Shown here piece after piece: positions 14,355-23,426 of a DNA stretch of 53,069 nucleotides. The notes below the pieces were generated by a model, which did no database searches, had not been told where the DNA came from, and saw only the letters and a program-made list of their open reading frames with translations. Positions within the stretch are counted from its first letter, which is position 1, and every line of letters begins with the position of its first letter. The DNA is taken from the NCBI RefSeq assembly GCF_900112935.1, contig NZ_FONM01000020.1:1-53069 (forward strand), read 5' to 3'. The translations under genes and the position numbers were made by a program. This stretch comes from Trichococcus pasteurii. Its GTDB lineage: Bacteria; Bacillota; Bacilli; Lactobacillales; Aerococcaceae.

Positions 14355-15362
14355 TTAGTATAGTCCGAAGCTTGCTAACCAAGCGACGAATACGCGGGGC
14401 ACACCGTTCAGGAATCGAGAATAAAGAACAGATGGCACGCCGACTTCTACTGTTTTAGCTTCTGCTTCTTGCAAGCCTAACCCGACTGGAATGAAATCGC
14501 AAGCATTTTGTGTGTTGATGGCGAATAAAGCTGGTAAAGCTAAGCTTGGTTCGATATTGCCTTTACCGATTTCAACACCGATCAATGTTCCGATTACTTG
14601 CGCGATTACTGCACCAGGTCCCAATAGCGGAGAAAGGATCGGCAAGGAGCAGATGAAACCGATGACCATCAATCCCCAAACATTGCCGGCCAATGGAATC
14701 ATCATTTTCGCGAACATATTACCGATTCCGCTGCCTTGGATGATACCGATCAGCATCGCTACAAAGGCCATGAACGGAATGATTGTCTGCAAGACTGTCT
14801 GCACCGCTTCACGGGCTGATTGCAGCATGATGGCGATCCCTTTACCTGCAGCCAAACCGATTTTTGCCACTACGCTGCCTTTTTCTGCATTTTGTTGCGT
14901 CAGTTTTTTGTCTGTAGTGTAAGCGACTTTCTCTTCTGCCACTGGTTCTGCAGCTGCTGCGCTTGTTCCCGCTACATTTGCTGTCTCGCCGGTGACTTGG
15001 ATCTGATTCAAACCAACATTTGAAACGTAAATTTCTTCGTTGATGTATTTAGCCAAAGGACCTGATTTGCCGGTGGCAACGACGTTGATTGTCGGGATGC
15101 CTTTTTGAGGATAGATGCCGCATCTCAATGTTCCGCCGCAGTCGATGATAGCCAAAGCTGTTTCATCATCCGGAATGGATGTTTTGAATCCATTTACGGC
15201 TTCCATCCCTGTAAGTTCAGCGATTCTGTCTACGATGGCAGGTTTTTCTCCGCCGCCTACGATGTAGATGAATTTATGTTTTTGCTCTGTTGGTGTGATG
15301 ATCAGTGGTCCGCCCCAGCCGCCGGAACCTTTTTCCACTTTGATGCTGTTATATTTTGTCAT
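14355..15362 (-). CDS. srlE: PTS glucitol/sorbitol-specific IIBC component
   Basis: A protein of 335 residues from the ATG at 15362 (AGGGG eight bases upstream). The N-terminal IIB part contains [17 protein letters not shown] and the cysteine loop [17 protein letters not shown] near residue 85. A linker rich in A, E and T (about 125-150) leads to a membrane part with about four helices, including [19 protein letters not shown]-like sequence. It accepts phosphate from SrlB and, with SrlA, imports sorbitol as sorbitol-6-phosphate. It lies between srlA and srlB. Confidence 0.93.
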   Translation of the reverse strand: MTKYNSIKVEKGSGGWGGPLIITPTEQKHKFIYIVGGGEKPAIVDRIAELTGMEAVNGFKTSIPDDETALAIIDCGGTLRCGIYPQKGIPTINVVATGKSGPLAKYINEEIYVSNVGLNQIQVTGETANVAGTSAAAAEPVAEEKVAYTTDKKLTQQNAEKGSVVAKIGLAAGKGIAIMLQSAREAVQTVLQTIIPFMAFVAMLIGIIQGSGIGNMFAKMMIPLAGNVWGLMVIGFICSLPILSPLLGPGAVIAQVIGTLIGVEIGKGNIEPSLALPALFAINTQNACDFIPVGLGLQEAEAKTVEVGVPSVLYSRFLNGVPRVFVAWLASFGLY

Positions 15363-15425
15363 AATGAATACCCCTCTCGTTCTCATGCATTCTATTTGTT
15401 TTATGCAACATCTTCTTGGTCGTTA

Positions 15426-15974
15426 TTATTGAACTTTCGCGGTTTTGCTCAATTGAATGCCTGATTTTTTGCAGACGTAAGCAGTCGTGAAGTCGGTTAC
15501 GTATGCGCCTACAGCATTCATCACAAGCCCGACAAGCAGATAACGGATAGCCAGTGGCGTGGTGCTCAATCCAAGCGTTTCAACACCTGAAGCGATCCCC
15601 AGGAATACGAACAATTCACCTGCATTGATATGTGGGAAAAGGCCGTTACTTGTATGGTTGTATTGCGCAAGTGCCGCATAGAAACTTGGCTTGTAGAACT
15701 CCGGCAGGAATCTGCCTAATGTGAATGAAGCGGGATTCCCCAACATGAACGCTGCCAAGAAAGGCAAGATACAGTTTCTGACCAAGGAATATTTAGAGAA
15801 GCGTTGTGCGAGGCCATTGATTTTTTCCTCACCGATCAGCTTGATCACTACGTTCATGAATACCATCAGCATCAAGACGATTGGGACGATGCCGGTCATC
15901 CAGCTCATAAATGTGTTTGCACCTAATTGAAATAATCCGATAAAGCTTTCTGCACCTTTAACTAGAAAGTCCAT
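15426..15974 (-). CDS. srlA: PTS glucitol/sorbitol-specific IIC component (IIC2)
   Basis: A protein of 182 residues from the ATG at 15974, with AAGGAGTG just upstream. It has about four or five membrane helices and family stretches such as GLFQLGANTFMSWMTGIVP, NPASFTLGRFLPEFYKP and VNAVGAYVTDFTTAYVCKK-like sequence at the end. With the IIC half of SrlE it forms the sorbitol channel. It follows gutM by 40 bases and precedes srlE by 63. Confidence 0.93.
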   Translation of the reverse strand: MDFLVKGAESFIGLFQLGANTFMSWMTGIVPIVLMLMVFMNVVIKLIGEEKINGLAQRFSKYSLVRNCILPFLAAFMLGNPASFTLGRFLPEFYKPSFYAALAQYNHTSNGLFPHINAGELFVFLGIASGVETLGLSTTPLAIRYLLVGLVMNAVGAYVTDFTTAYVCKKSGIQLSKTAKVQ

Positions 15975-16014
15975 ATGTAACACTCCTTATTATATGTATT
16001 ATTTCTTACACGTT

Positions 16015-16467
16015 TTATCCGAACTTAATGTTTGTAATTTTTTTGGTCAGTTCTTTGAATGGCGATTCTTTCTCCGGAATGGTTTCTCCGTTTATGAACA
16101 TCCGGTAATTAGTGACCGCATTCATGATGGTTTTGCGGGTGATCTTGATTTCAGCCAGCACATCCGGGTCATCTGCCTTGATGGCTTCGATCAGTCTGCC
16201 GTTCAGATTGTTGTATGGTTTGAACCTGGCCAAGATCGTGGTTCCCTGCAGCTTTTTGCCTCTGACGATGACGCCTTTTTCATCCAATTGGAACATGATG
16301 ATCGTTCCGGAAGTCAGCTTCCCTGCTCGTTTGCCTATCGCAACTCTGCCGTCCGCCTTCAATTCGTTGTATTCATTGCCGAAATGTCTGATCTGAAAAA
16401 AGCCCAGTGCGCTTTGGATCAAAAAAGCGCCGACAACCAGAATACCCAATGCAAGCATATTGTTCAT
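16015..16467 (-). CDS. gutM: Glucitol operon activator GutM
   Basis: A 150-residue GutM-family protein with one N-terminal helix (LALGILVVGAFLIQSAL) and a soluble remainder containing GRVAIGKRAGKLTSGTIIMF. It is a companion regulator found in sorbitol operons of enteric bacteria and lactobacilli and is needed for full expression together with GutR; its mechanism is poorly known. The ATG follows the gutR stop with no gap (TAGATG), so the two are coupled. Confidence 0.9.
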   Translation of the reverse strand: MNNMLALGILVVGAFLIQSALGFFQIRHFGNEYNELKADGRVAIGKRAGKLTSGTIIMFQLDEKGVIVRGKKLQGTTILARFKPYNNLNGRLIEAIKADDPDVLAEIKITRKTIMNAVTNYRMFINGETIPEKESPFKELTKKITNIKFG

Positions 16468-18348
16468 CTATTTCGTACCCCTTTTCTCCAGCATCTCAAT
16501 CAGTCCTTGCACATCATCCACTTTCTTCAGATCATCGATCAGAGAGGTATCGTTGATGACCTTAAAGACAAAATCATACACTTGCATCAAGATTCTTTCT
16601 TGCTGCTCAGAAATTTGCTCGGGTGTCACTAAAAATAACATCAAGGAAAAAGCATCGTTGCGGTTGGCCATCGTGATGTTCCCCAGGACAAACACCAACT
16701 TGTTGATGTTGGGGTCGGTCAAATGCGGGAAAGCTACCTTGTTTTCATAAATCATCGTGTGTCTTTCTTCTTTTTCCACGAATCGGTCCAGAATATCCTC
16801 GGACAGGCGGTATCTTCTGGAAAGGTAGGACATGATCTCTTCCACGTAATCAAAGTAACCCATCTGGCCTTTCAGATTCACGAGGTGATAACTGATGTTT
16901 TCGTTTGTCAGGTATTTGATGTTGTATTGATCTTTTTCCACCGCATAGATCTTTTGGGCCAAATCGTCCGGGCTGACCAACCTGTCGATTTTGATGACAG
17001 GGACTTCGGTGTCCACGGAAATCTCTTCGGTTGTGAAAAGCAGCCGGAACCGTTTCAATTTTTCTTTCGGCAGGCTGTCGGTATTGATGTGAACGATATT
17101 CATCTCATTCCCGACGATCTCTTTGATCTGTCTGCTGATCAGCTCAAAACTCCCTCTTCCAAGGTTCGTGATGATGCCGACATCCTTTGTGCTTTTGCCT
17201 TTGGAATCGTTCGCTTGCCTTTCGTCCAGCATCAGTGCGTAGTAGACAGCCAGATAGCTGATGTCGTCCGCGCTTGCACGCAATTGGTACAGGCGATTCA
17301 GTTCCGACAGCGAAATCTTCGCCAGCTCGAAGGCTAAAGGATACTTGAGTTTGATCTGTTCCAGATACAGATCCGTGTTCGGGATCCGGAAGACCAGCCT
17401 GTTTATCAAGAAAAGCAGGTGATATTTGACTTTATCAAAGAAGGCTTCTTCATCGATTTCGATCATGACTTGGTCCCTTACCGTTTTCAGCATGCTGGAA
17501 ACGACTTGTCTGAGGACCTCTTCATTCTCGTTATTTTCTGATCCTTTTACGTAAGCTGAATTCCTCGTGTTGATCGGAAAGGCGAGAAAAGCAATTTCAT
17601 GGTCATTCAACGCAACAGCAAATTTCTTTTGCAGCAGTTGGATATAGGCGATGACATTTACCGAATCCGCCTCGAAGTTTTTGTACATCGGAATCTCGGA
17701 AGCTATCGTATGCCCGTGCGCCACCCTGTGAACGCTTACAGCTAAAGCCTTATATAGCAGTTCTTTTGCCTGCTCATCCAGCTTGTAGGCTTGGCCGAGT
17801 CCGTCAAGCGCAGCCTGGATTTCTTGGTCCGGCAGAAAGGTCATCTGCAACAACTCGAAGACTTCGTATATAAGCACCAAGCGGGTGCCGAATTCGCTGC
17901 ACTGGAAGGTGATGCCTTTGTTCGGGATTCCGACGACTTTTGCATTGTATTTTTCCAAAAGCTGCTTCAGCTTCTTCAGATCGTTGTTCACCGTACTCCT
18001 GCTTACACTCATTTCTTCGGAGAGGTCTCCGATATTCAGGTACTCCTCTGTGCATATCAAGCGGTACAACAGATACGCGATCCTGCATTCTACCTTATTG
18101 AAGTCCTGATGGATATTGTAATGAAGTGTGTTGAATATGTTCGTCCCCTCCTTTCTGACGATGGCTACTTGCGATTCATCCTTTTGTTGGATTTTTAAGA
18201 ATCCTTCGTAGACATCGTTCAATTCCGAAATGATCGTTTTGATCTGGTATTTGTTTTTTCCCGACGCTTCCTCGAGACTTTGAACATCCATTTCTTTATT
18301 TGAAAGTAAACTTCTCAGCAAAACTTCTCTATCGCTTGCCGTTGACAT
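16468..18348 (-). CDS. gutR: Sorbitol operon transcriptional activator GutR (PRD-containing, BglG/MtlR type)
   Basis: A 626-residue multidomain activator. Two N-terminal helix-turn-helix domains (SEEMSVSRSTVNNDLKKLK in the second) are followed by two PRD domains, with phosphorylatable histidines likely in VHRVAHGH and its repeat. A IIB-Gat-like domain follows (around 400-480, GIITNLGRGSFELI, without the usual cysteine), then a IIA-Fru-like domain with its histidine in VAFPHLTDP near 545. PTS phosphorylation of these sites tunes activity to sorbitol flux and carbon state. It lies second in the operon after srlD and is probably autoregulated. Confidence 0.9.
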   Translation of the reverse strand: MSTASDREVLLRSLLSNKEMDVQSLEEASGKNKYQIKTIISELNDVYEGFLKIQQKDESQVAIVRKEGTNIFNTLHYNIHQDFNKVECRIAYLLYRLICTEEYLNIGDLSEEMSVSRSTVNNDLKKLKQLLEKYNAKVVGIPNKGITFQCSEFGTRLVLIYEVFELLQMTFLPDQEIQAALDGLGQAYKLDEQAKELLYKALAVSVHRVAHGHTIASEIPMYKNFEADSVNVIAYIQLLQKKFAVALNDHEIAFLAFPINTRNSAYVKGSENNENEEVLRQVVSSMLKTVRDQVMIEIDEEAFFDKVKYHLLFLINRLVFRIPNTDLYLEQIKLKYPLAFELAKISLSELNRLYQLRASADDISYLAVYYALMLDERQANDSKGKSTKDVGIITNLGRGSFELISRQIKEIVGNEMNIVHINTDSLPKEKLKRFRLLFTTEEISVDTEVPVIKIDRLVSPDDLAQKIYAVEKDQYNIKYLTNENISYHLVNLKGQMGYFDYVEEIMSYLSRRYRLSEDILDRFVEKEERHTMIYENKVAFPHLTDPNINKLVFVLGNITMANRNDAFSLMLFLVTPEQISEQQERILMQVYDFVFKVINDTSLIDDLKKVDDVQGLIEMLEKRGTK

Positions 18349-18363
18349 GTTAATGCCCCCATA

Positions 18364-19167
18364 CTATCCTCTAGATTTCCCGCCTGTAATGTTGATTGTT
18401 GTACCAGTGATATAAGCGGATTTGTTGGAAGATAAAAATGCCACCAAGTAGCCGATTTCATCCAATTTTCCGACGCGTCCCAGTGGAATGCTCTTTTCAT
18501 ACCCTGTGTCCAATTGCTCAACCGGTATGTTTCTTGTGTAAGCCAATGCTTCATTGTAGGCAGGAGTTGTCAATCCTGTTTTTTCATTGATCCCCGGTGC
18601 GATACCGACGACTTTGATGCCAAATTTACCAAGTTCTTTTGCCCATGAACGCGTGTAAGAATTCGTAGCGCCTTTAGTTGCTGAATAGATGCTTTGGCCG
18701 ACCGAACCTTCCATGCCGGATTCGGAAGAGATATTGATGATCGTGCCTTCCACTTTGTTCTTCAGCATGTTTCTGACGACGGCTTGGGTAGTGAATACCA
18801 TTCCTTTTTGATTGACTGCTGTCATTTTGTTGAATGAGTCTTCATCGATTTCGTATTTTCTTTCATCACTGTAGACATCCACCAATAAACGCGGCAGGTT
18901 CATACCTGCATTATTGACCAAAACGTCGATTTTGCCAAATTTCTCAACAGCTTTTTCGACCATTGCCTCGATGCTCTCGATGGAAGTCACATCTGTCTTC
19001 ACATTCAGTTTACCATAAACGCTTGTTCCCGTTTCAACACTCAAATCCGCCACAACGACGTTTGCACCTTGTGATTTCAAGTGATCCGCGATGTGCAAGC
19101 CGATGCCTGAATTTCCTCCTGTAACGATAACCGTTTTTCCGTCTAATTCCAACCAGTTGTTTGCCAT
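18364..19167 (-). CDS. srlD: Sorbitol-6-phosphate 2-dehydrogenase
   Basis: A 267-residue short-chain dehydrogenase from the ATG at 19167 (MANNWLEL); an in-frame TTG at 19188 overlaps the ribosome site. It has the NAD-binding motif TGGNSGIG, NNAG, and the catalytic Ser with Tyr-x-x-x-Lys in YSATKGA. It oxidises sorbitol-6-phosphate to fructose-6-phosphate. First gene of the operon. The EKSIPLGRVGKLDEIGYLV tail and length fit the sorbitol enzymes of lactobacilli. The symbol gutF is also used. Confidence 0.9.
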   Translation of the reverse strand: MANNWLELDGKTVIVTGGNSGIGLHIADHLKSQGANVVVADLSVETGTSVYGKLNVKTDVTSIESIEAMVEKAVEKFGKIDVLVNNAGMNLPRLLVDVYSDERKYEIDEDSFNKMTAVNQKGMVFTTQAVVRNMLKNKVEGTIINISSESGMEGSVGQSIYSATKGATNSYTRSWAKELGKFGIKVVGIAPGINEKTGLTTPAYNEALAYTRNIPVEQLDTGYEKSIPLGRVGKLDEIGYLVAFLSSNKSAYITGTTINITGGKSRG

Positions 19168-19202
19168 AATGTTTGTATCCCCTTTCAATCTCTATAGTCC
19201 AG

Positions 19203-19283
19203 AGTATAGACCAAATAAAAAATAAATTAATACAGTCCTTGGCCCGTAAAAGGGGGCTTGTTTTTGAACTAATTCAATTAGTT
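19203..19283 (-). promoter_or_regulatory. Promoter and candidate activator sites of the sorbitol operon
   Basis: A -10 box TATACT (19203-19208, minus strand) has no good -35, as expected for an activated promoter. Some 60 bp upstream is a perfect 17-base palindrome AACTAATT-C-AATTAGTT at 19267-19283. Related half-sites, TTGAACTAAT at 19456-19465 and a GAATTAGTGCAA near 19417, lie further up. These are candidate GutR sites. The rest of 19189-19482 shows nothing else. Confidence 0.5.
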
Positions 19284-19482
19284 GGAATTTGGAGGGATGG
19301 GATAAAAATCATATTTGTGTGTCCGAAACCGGAAAAAGCGCGCCACAAATGGGAAAAATTGGTTTTTTACGCCTGCGGTTTCAGGAGCAGCAACACTTTT
19401 TCCAATGAAAAAAGTGAATTAGTGCAACCATTCCTTCACTGCAGTGCTATTATCTTTGAACTAATCGGGCCTATTCAAACGC

Positions 19483-19528
19483 AAAAAAACATCCTTTCAC
19501 TTATTAAATAATAAGCGAAAGGATGTTA
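19483..19528 (-). terminator. Terminator of glmS
   Basis: AACATCCTTTCGCTTATTA pairs with TAATAAGTGAAAGGATGTT (19 bp, one G-T) and runs into seven T on the minus strand. It begins 22 bases past the glmS stop. Confidence 0.93.
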
Positions 19529-19549
19529 TAAGTATGTATTTAATGAATT

Positions 19550-21358
19550 TTACTCAACCGTAACCGATTTAGCCAAGTTTCTTGGTTTGTCGACGTCATA
19601 GCCACGGTGAAGCGTTGCGTAGTAAGCCATCAACTGTGTCGGAACGACTGTCATCAGTGGCGCCAATGCTGGGTGAACAGCCGGCAAGATGATTTGGTCA
19701 TTTTCATTAGCCAAACCTGCCATTGCGAATACACAAGTATTTGCGCCGCGTGAACGCACTTCTTCGACGTTTCCGCGCGTATGGCTGGCAACATCAGCTT
19801 GGGTAATGATAGCCAAGACCGGAGTTCCTTCTTCGATCAAGGCGATCGTGCCATGCTTCAACTCTCCGGCAGCAAAACCTTCTGTTTGGATATAAGAAAT
19901 TTCTTTCAGTTTCAATGCAGCTTCCATCGATACGAAGTAATCCAGACCGCGTCCGATGTAGAAAGCATTGCGGGTGTTCGGCAAGTAGATGTCAGCCAAG
20001 GCAGCGATGCGCTCTTTGTCATCGATGACCGCTTCCATCGCATTTGCGACGATCCCTAATTCATGGACCATGTCGATTCCCATATCATGACCCGTTCTCG
20101 CGCCTAACGCATCCGACAAGACAGCCAAGACAGCGATTTGTGCCGTGTAAGCTTTCGTTGAAGCGACTGCGATCTCTGGACCTGCATGCAACAGCAATGT
20201 GTAGTCCGCTTCACGCGACAAGGTTGAACCAGCCACGTTTGTGATCGTCAAAGCTGGGTATCCCCATTCTTTTACTTTCACCAATACTTGGCGGCTATCC
20301 GCAGTCTCCCCACTTTGGGTAAGGAAGATAAAGAACGGATTACCTTTCAATAGCGGCGGGTTGTAGGAGAATTCGCTGGCGACATGCACTTCTGTCGGAA
20401 TCTGTGCAATTTTTTCCAGATAATGTTTGCCTACCCAACCGGAATGGTAGCTCGTTCCGCAAGCCACGATGTGGATGCGGTCAGACTCCAACATAGCAGT
20501 GACCAATTCTTCTGGAACAGTCAAGCGACCTTCTGCGTTTTGGTATTTTTGGATGATGTTACGCATAACAGCAGGCTGTTCATCGATTTCTTTCAACATG
20601 TAGTAAGGGTATGTCCCTTTTTCCAAGTCGCTGGCATCGATTTGAGCCGTATACGGATTACGTGTTACCGCTTTTCCGTCTAATTTTTCGATTGTGACGC
20701 CATCAGCGGTCAATGTGATCATTTCACCGTCGTGGATTTCGACATATTGGTTTGTGATCTGAACAGTAGCCATTGCATCACTGGCAACGACGTTGAAGTC
20801 ATCACCCAAGCCGATCAACAACGGGCTTTTGTTTTTAGCTGCATAAAGGACATTCGGAGCTTGTGCATCGACTAAAGCGAAAGCGTAAGAACCTCTCACG
20901 ATCGACAAAGCACGACGCAAAGCTTCTTTACCGTCCAGGTTTTCTTCGGCAGCGATTTTTTCGATCAGCTGCACAACGATTTCCGTATCTGTTTGGCTGA
21001 CAAAATTAACGCCCTGCAGGTACTCGTCTTTGATTTCTTTGAAGTTTTCGATGACCCCATTATGGACCAAAGTAAAACGTCCATCCGCAGATTGGTGCGG
21101 ATGCGCATTCTCTGCGCTCGGCACGCCATGCGTTGCCCATCTTGTGTGTCCGATTCCTGTATGCGCATCTACCTGTCTGTCGACGATTGCGCGCAAATCC
21201 GCGATGCGGCCTTTTTCCTTGAATACATGACCTTGGTTTTCAGCGTCTACGACAAAAATACCGGCTGAATCATAACCACGGTATTCCAATTTCTCTAATC
21301 CATGCAACAATACCTCTTGTACATTGCCTTGTCCTACATATCCAACTATTCCACACAT
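19550..21358 (-). CDS. glmS: Glutamine-fructose-6-phosphate aminotransferase
   Basis: A 602-residue enzyme starting [10 protein letters not shown] at 21358; the free N-terminal cysteine after methionine removal is the glutaminase nucleophile, which fixes this start. The glutaminase domain (1-235, with HTRWATHG and HNGVIENF) is followed by two SIS isomerase domains (about 280-600, with [17 protein letters not shown] and the end [12 protein letters not shown]). It makes glucosamine-6-phosphate, the first step to UDP-GlcNAc and cell wall. It is monocistronic and controlled by the ribozyme in its leader. Confidence 0.97.
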   Translation of the reverse strand: MCGIVGYVGQGNVQEVLLHGLEKLEYRGYDSAGIFVVDAENQGHVFKEKGRIADLRAIVDRQVDAHTGIGHTRWATHGVPSAENAHPHQSADGRFTLVHNGVIENFKEIKDEYLQGVNFVSQTDTEIVVQLIEKIAAEENLDGKEALRRALSIVRGSYAFALVDAQAPNVLYAAKNKSPLLIGLGDDFNVVASDAMATVQITNQYVEIHDGEMITLTADGVTIEKLDGKAVTRNPYTAQIDASDLEKGTYPYYMLKEIDEQPAVMRNIIQKYQNAEGRLTVPEELVTAMLESDRIHIVACGTSYHSGWVGKHYLEKIAQIPTEVHVASEFSYNPPLLKGNPFFIFLTQSGETADSRQVLVKVKEWGYPALTITNVAGSTLSREADYTLLLHAGPEIAVASTKAYTAQIAVLAVLSDALGARTGHDMGIDMVHELGIVANAMEAVIDDKERIAALADIYLPNTRNAFYIGRGLDYFVSMEAALKLKEISYIQTEGFAAGELKHGTIALIEEGTPVLAIITQADVASHTRGNVEEVRSRGANTCVFAMAGLANENDQIILPAVHPALAPLMTVVPTQLMAYYATLHRGYDVDKPRNLAKSVTVE

Positions 21359-21407
21359 AAGCGTAAAAATCCCCTTTATTATCTCGATTTTTTTCTGGGT
21401 GTGGGGA

Positions 21408-21575
21408 TTGATCTCTGTAAGACCGTTTCGGGCTCTGAAGCCACATAAGGGTCTTTTTTGCTTCAATCCTGTAGACTACACTTGCCTTGGGTCATCCGCC
21501 GAATCCTTCGATAAACCCAATCCTCGTCACTTCAGGGCCTGTTTTCCTGTGCTCCCTGAAGTCTGGCGCTATCCA
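21408..21575 (-). ncRNA. glmS ribozyme (glucosamine-6-phosphate riboswitch)
   Basis: The minus strand shows the conserved core: ATAGCGCCAGACTT, AAGTGACGAGGATTGGGTTT, ATCGAAGGATTCGGCGGATG and a closing ACCCAAGG, then a 3' domain with an AGACC/GGTCT helix. Self-cleavage is expected between A21570 and G21569. When glucosamine-6-phosphate is plentiful the RNA cuts itself and the glmS mRNA is degraded. The element ends about 50 bases before glmS. The exact 3' limit is approximate. Confidence 0.95.
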
Positions 21576-21624
21576 TTTGCTTCTTCCTCTATCCTCCTAG
21601 CTTTATATTTTCCAGAATACATGC

Positions 21625-21654
21625 ATTTTATCCTACAAGCAGTGACCTTGTCAA
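21625..21654 (-). promoter_or_regulatory. Promoter of glmS
   Basis: On the minus strand a perfect -35 TTGACA (21649-21654) and a -10 TAAAAT (21625-21630) are 18 bases apart. Transcription would begin near 21617, about 48 bases before the ribozyme cleavage site. Confidence 0.8.
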
Positions 21655-21719
21655 AATGTTTCTTGTTCTGTTTCACTTGTAATGTTGATTTGAAGCATTA
21701 TTTAAGAAAAACTTATACT

Positions 21720-21776
21720 CGTTGTGCCGTTTGATTTCATCAAGATGTCTCAAATGTCTCCTTGACCGGCACAACG
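21720..21776. repeat. Perfect 10-bp inverted repeat with structured loop, mtlD-glmS interval
   Basis: CGTTGTGCCG at 21720-21729 and CGGCACAACG at 21767-21776 enclose 37 bases that contain a second small inverted repeat (TTGATTTCATCAA) and a direct repeat ATGTCTC. No T-run follows on either strand, so it is not a typical terminator. Function unknown. Confidence 0.55.
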
Positions 21777-21811
21777 CGTATAGTTGAAAGTTGCTGATTG
21801 AAAGGCAGTGA

Positions 21812-22960
21812 TCAAGCCACCTTATAAGCGTACTTCTCGACGTTCTGTTTGATGCTGCCCAAGATTTTTTGATTGTCTATCCCGGTTATTTCCGGAATGA
21901 TTTTGTCCAAGCCTTTTTGCAGGATCATTTCTTTCAGTTCTTGGCATTGTTCATCTTCCGGGTCGAAATAATTGAAGACCATGCCGATCGTCTCCAGCAA
22001 GTGGAAAGGCATCTCATCGATTTGGGTCAATTCAACCATCGGACGGATGAAGCGCTCATGGTTGCCCAATTTTCTTAAAGGTGTGCGCGCCACACGGGAA
22101 ATCGCGTCGGAAATGTATTTGTTTTGGAAACGGCCGATGATTTTCTCGATATATTTCTCGTGTTCCGCCGCATCGAATCCCCATTTAGCGATCAACAATT
22201 TGCCTGTCTCATGCAATACGGAGCGCAGTTGGATGACGACCAGATTATCCTGCATCGCTTCATCGATTGTTTCATAGCCTTGCAGAGCGCCTGTATAGGC
22301 TACCGTAGCATGCCCTGTATTGACGCTGAACAATTTGCGTTCGATATAAGGCTCCAGGTCGTTCACATAGGCAACGCCTTCCAGTCGGATCGGGCTTTTG
22401 CAGGCTGTCCCTTGTACAACCCACTCGCTGAATGGCTCCACTTGCACAAAGAGCGGATCAGCATGTTGTTGCATCGGAACGATCCGGTCCACCGCTGCAT
22501 CAGGGAAGCCGACATACGCATCAAGGTAAGCCGTGTCCGTGAAATATTTCTTGACTTCACCCGCCAGGAATGTCGATCCGCCGATCATGTTTTCACAGGC
22601 GATGATGTCGATGGGCTGTTGGATGTTCCGGACTGCACGTGCCTTGATCCCTTCTGCAATCAATTGCGCGATTCTGGGCAGAATATTCGGTCCGATGGCA
22701 GTCGTGAGGAGATCCGCTTCAACGATCGCTTCCACAACTTTTTCTGCTTCTTTGGCATTATTGAGACCAGTGACGTTCTCGATCTGGATCTGTTTGCGTG
22801 ACTCGTCCGCCAGCTCGATCGTATAGCCGCCACGTGTTTTTAAAGCTTCGATGATTGTATCGTTCACATCCACAAAAGTGATTGCATACCCGTTGTGATT
22901 CAAAATTTCCCCGATAAAGCCGCGGCCGATATTTCCGGCACCAAAATGTACTGCTTTCAT
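21812..22960 (-). CDS. mtlD: Mannitol-1-phosphate 5-dehydrogenase
   Basis: A 382-residue enzyme from the second of two close ATG codons (22960); the first abuts AGGAG. The NAD site is HFGAGNIGRGFIG at the N-terminus. ACENMIGG near 130, the catalytic lysine region and VNTGHATVAYTG near 215 are typical of MtlD. It oxidises mannitol-1-phosphate to fructose-6-phosphate. It is the last gene of mtlA-mtlF-mtlD, 12 bases after mtlF. Confidence 0.95.
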   Translation of the reverse strand: MKAVHFGAGNIGRGFIGEILNHNGYAITFVDVNDTIIEALKTRGGYTIELADESRKQIQIENVTGLNNAKEAEKVVEAIVEADLLTTAIGPNILPRIAQLIAEGIKARAVRNIQQPIDIIACENMIGGSTFLAGEVKKYFTDTAYLDAYVGFPDAAVDRIVPMQQHADPLFVQVEPFSEWVVQGTACKSPIRLEGVAYVNDLEPYIERKLFSVNTGHATVAYTGALQGYETIDEAMQDNLVVIQLRSVLHETGKLLIAKWGFDAAEHEKYIEKIIGRFQNKYISDAISRVARTPLRKLGNHERFIRPMVELTQIDEMPFHLLETIGMVFNYFDPEDEQCQELKEMILQKGLDKIIPEITGIDNQKILGSIKQNVEKYAYKVA

Positions 22961-22972
22961 TTTCATCTCTCC

Positions 22973-23410
22973 TTATGCAATGGCTAAGCTGCCAGTGATC
23001 TCATCTTTTGTCAAAGCGTCCGCCAAAGTAACGACGTTATCCACGTCGCTGCAATACAGCGCGATTTTTTGGATCAATTCCAAGTGGTCATCGCCGACTC
23101 CTGCGATGCCGAACAAAACGGTTGCCACTTTTTCTTCCTGCTCGTCGCCGAAATCGACCCCGTCAGGCACTTGCACCACACAAATGCCTGATTTTTTCAC
23201 GTGCTCTTTGGCTGCATCGGTACCATGGGGAATCGCGATGAAATTCCCCATATACACTGACAACATCCGATCGCGTTGCACCATAGCCTCCACATAATCC
23301 GAATCCACACAGCCTGCGTCCACTAATTTTTGGCCGCAGAAACGAATAGCTTCTTCTTTTGAAGCGAACGCTTTATTCAAAACGATCATTTCTTTATCTA
23401 AATTATTCAT
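22973..23410 (-). CDS. mtlF: PTS mannitol-specific IIA component (copy 1)
   Basis: A 145-residue cytoplasmic IIA of the mannitol/fructose class. The phosphorylated histidine is H62 in [11 protein letters not shown], followed by [14 protein letters not shown]. It passes phosphate from HPr to the IIB domain of MtlA. It lies between mtlA copy 1 and mtlD with short gaps. A second IIA gene is at 25568-26002. Confidence 0.94.
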   Translation of the reverse strand: MNNLDKEMIVLNKAFASKEEAIRFCGQKLVDAGCVDSDYVEAMVQRDRMLSVYMGNFIAIPHGTDAAKEHVKKSGICVVQVPDGVDFGDEQEEKVATVLFGIAGVGDDHLELIQKIALYCSDVDNVVTLADALTKDEITGSLAIA

Positions 23411-23426
23411 CTTATTCTTCCTCTCT

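Noticed and set aside
21324-21734. A 136-codon open frame on the plus strand
   Set aside because: It covers the glmS ribozyme and promoter on the other strand; the RNA explains the conservation.
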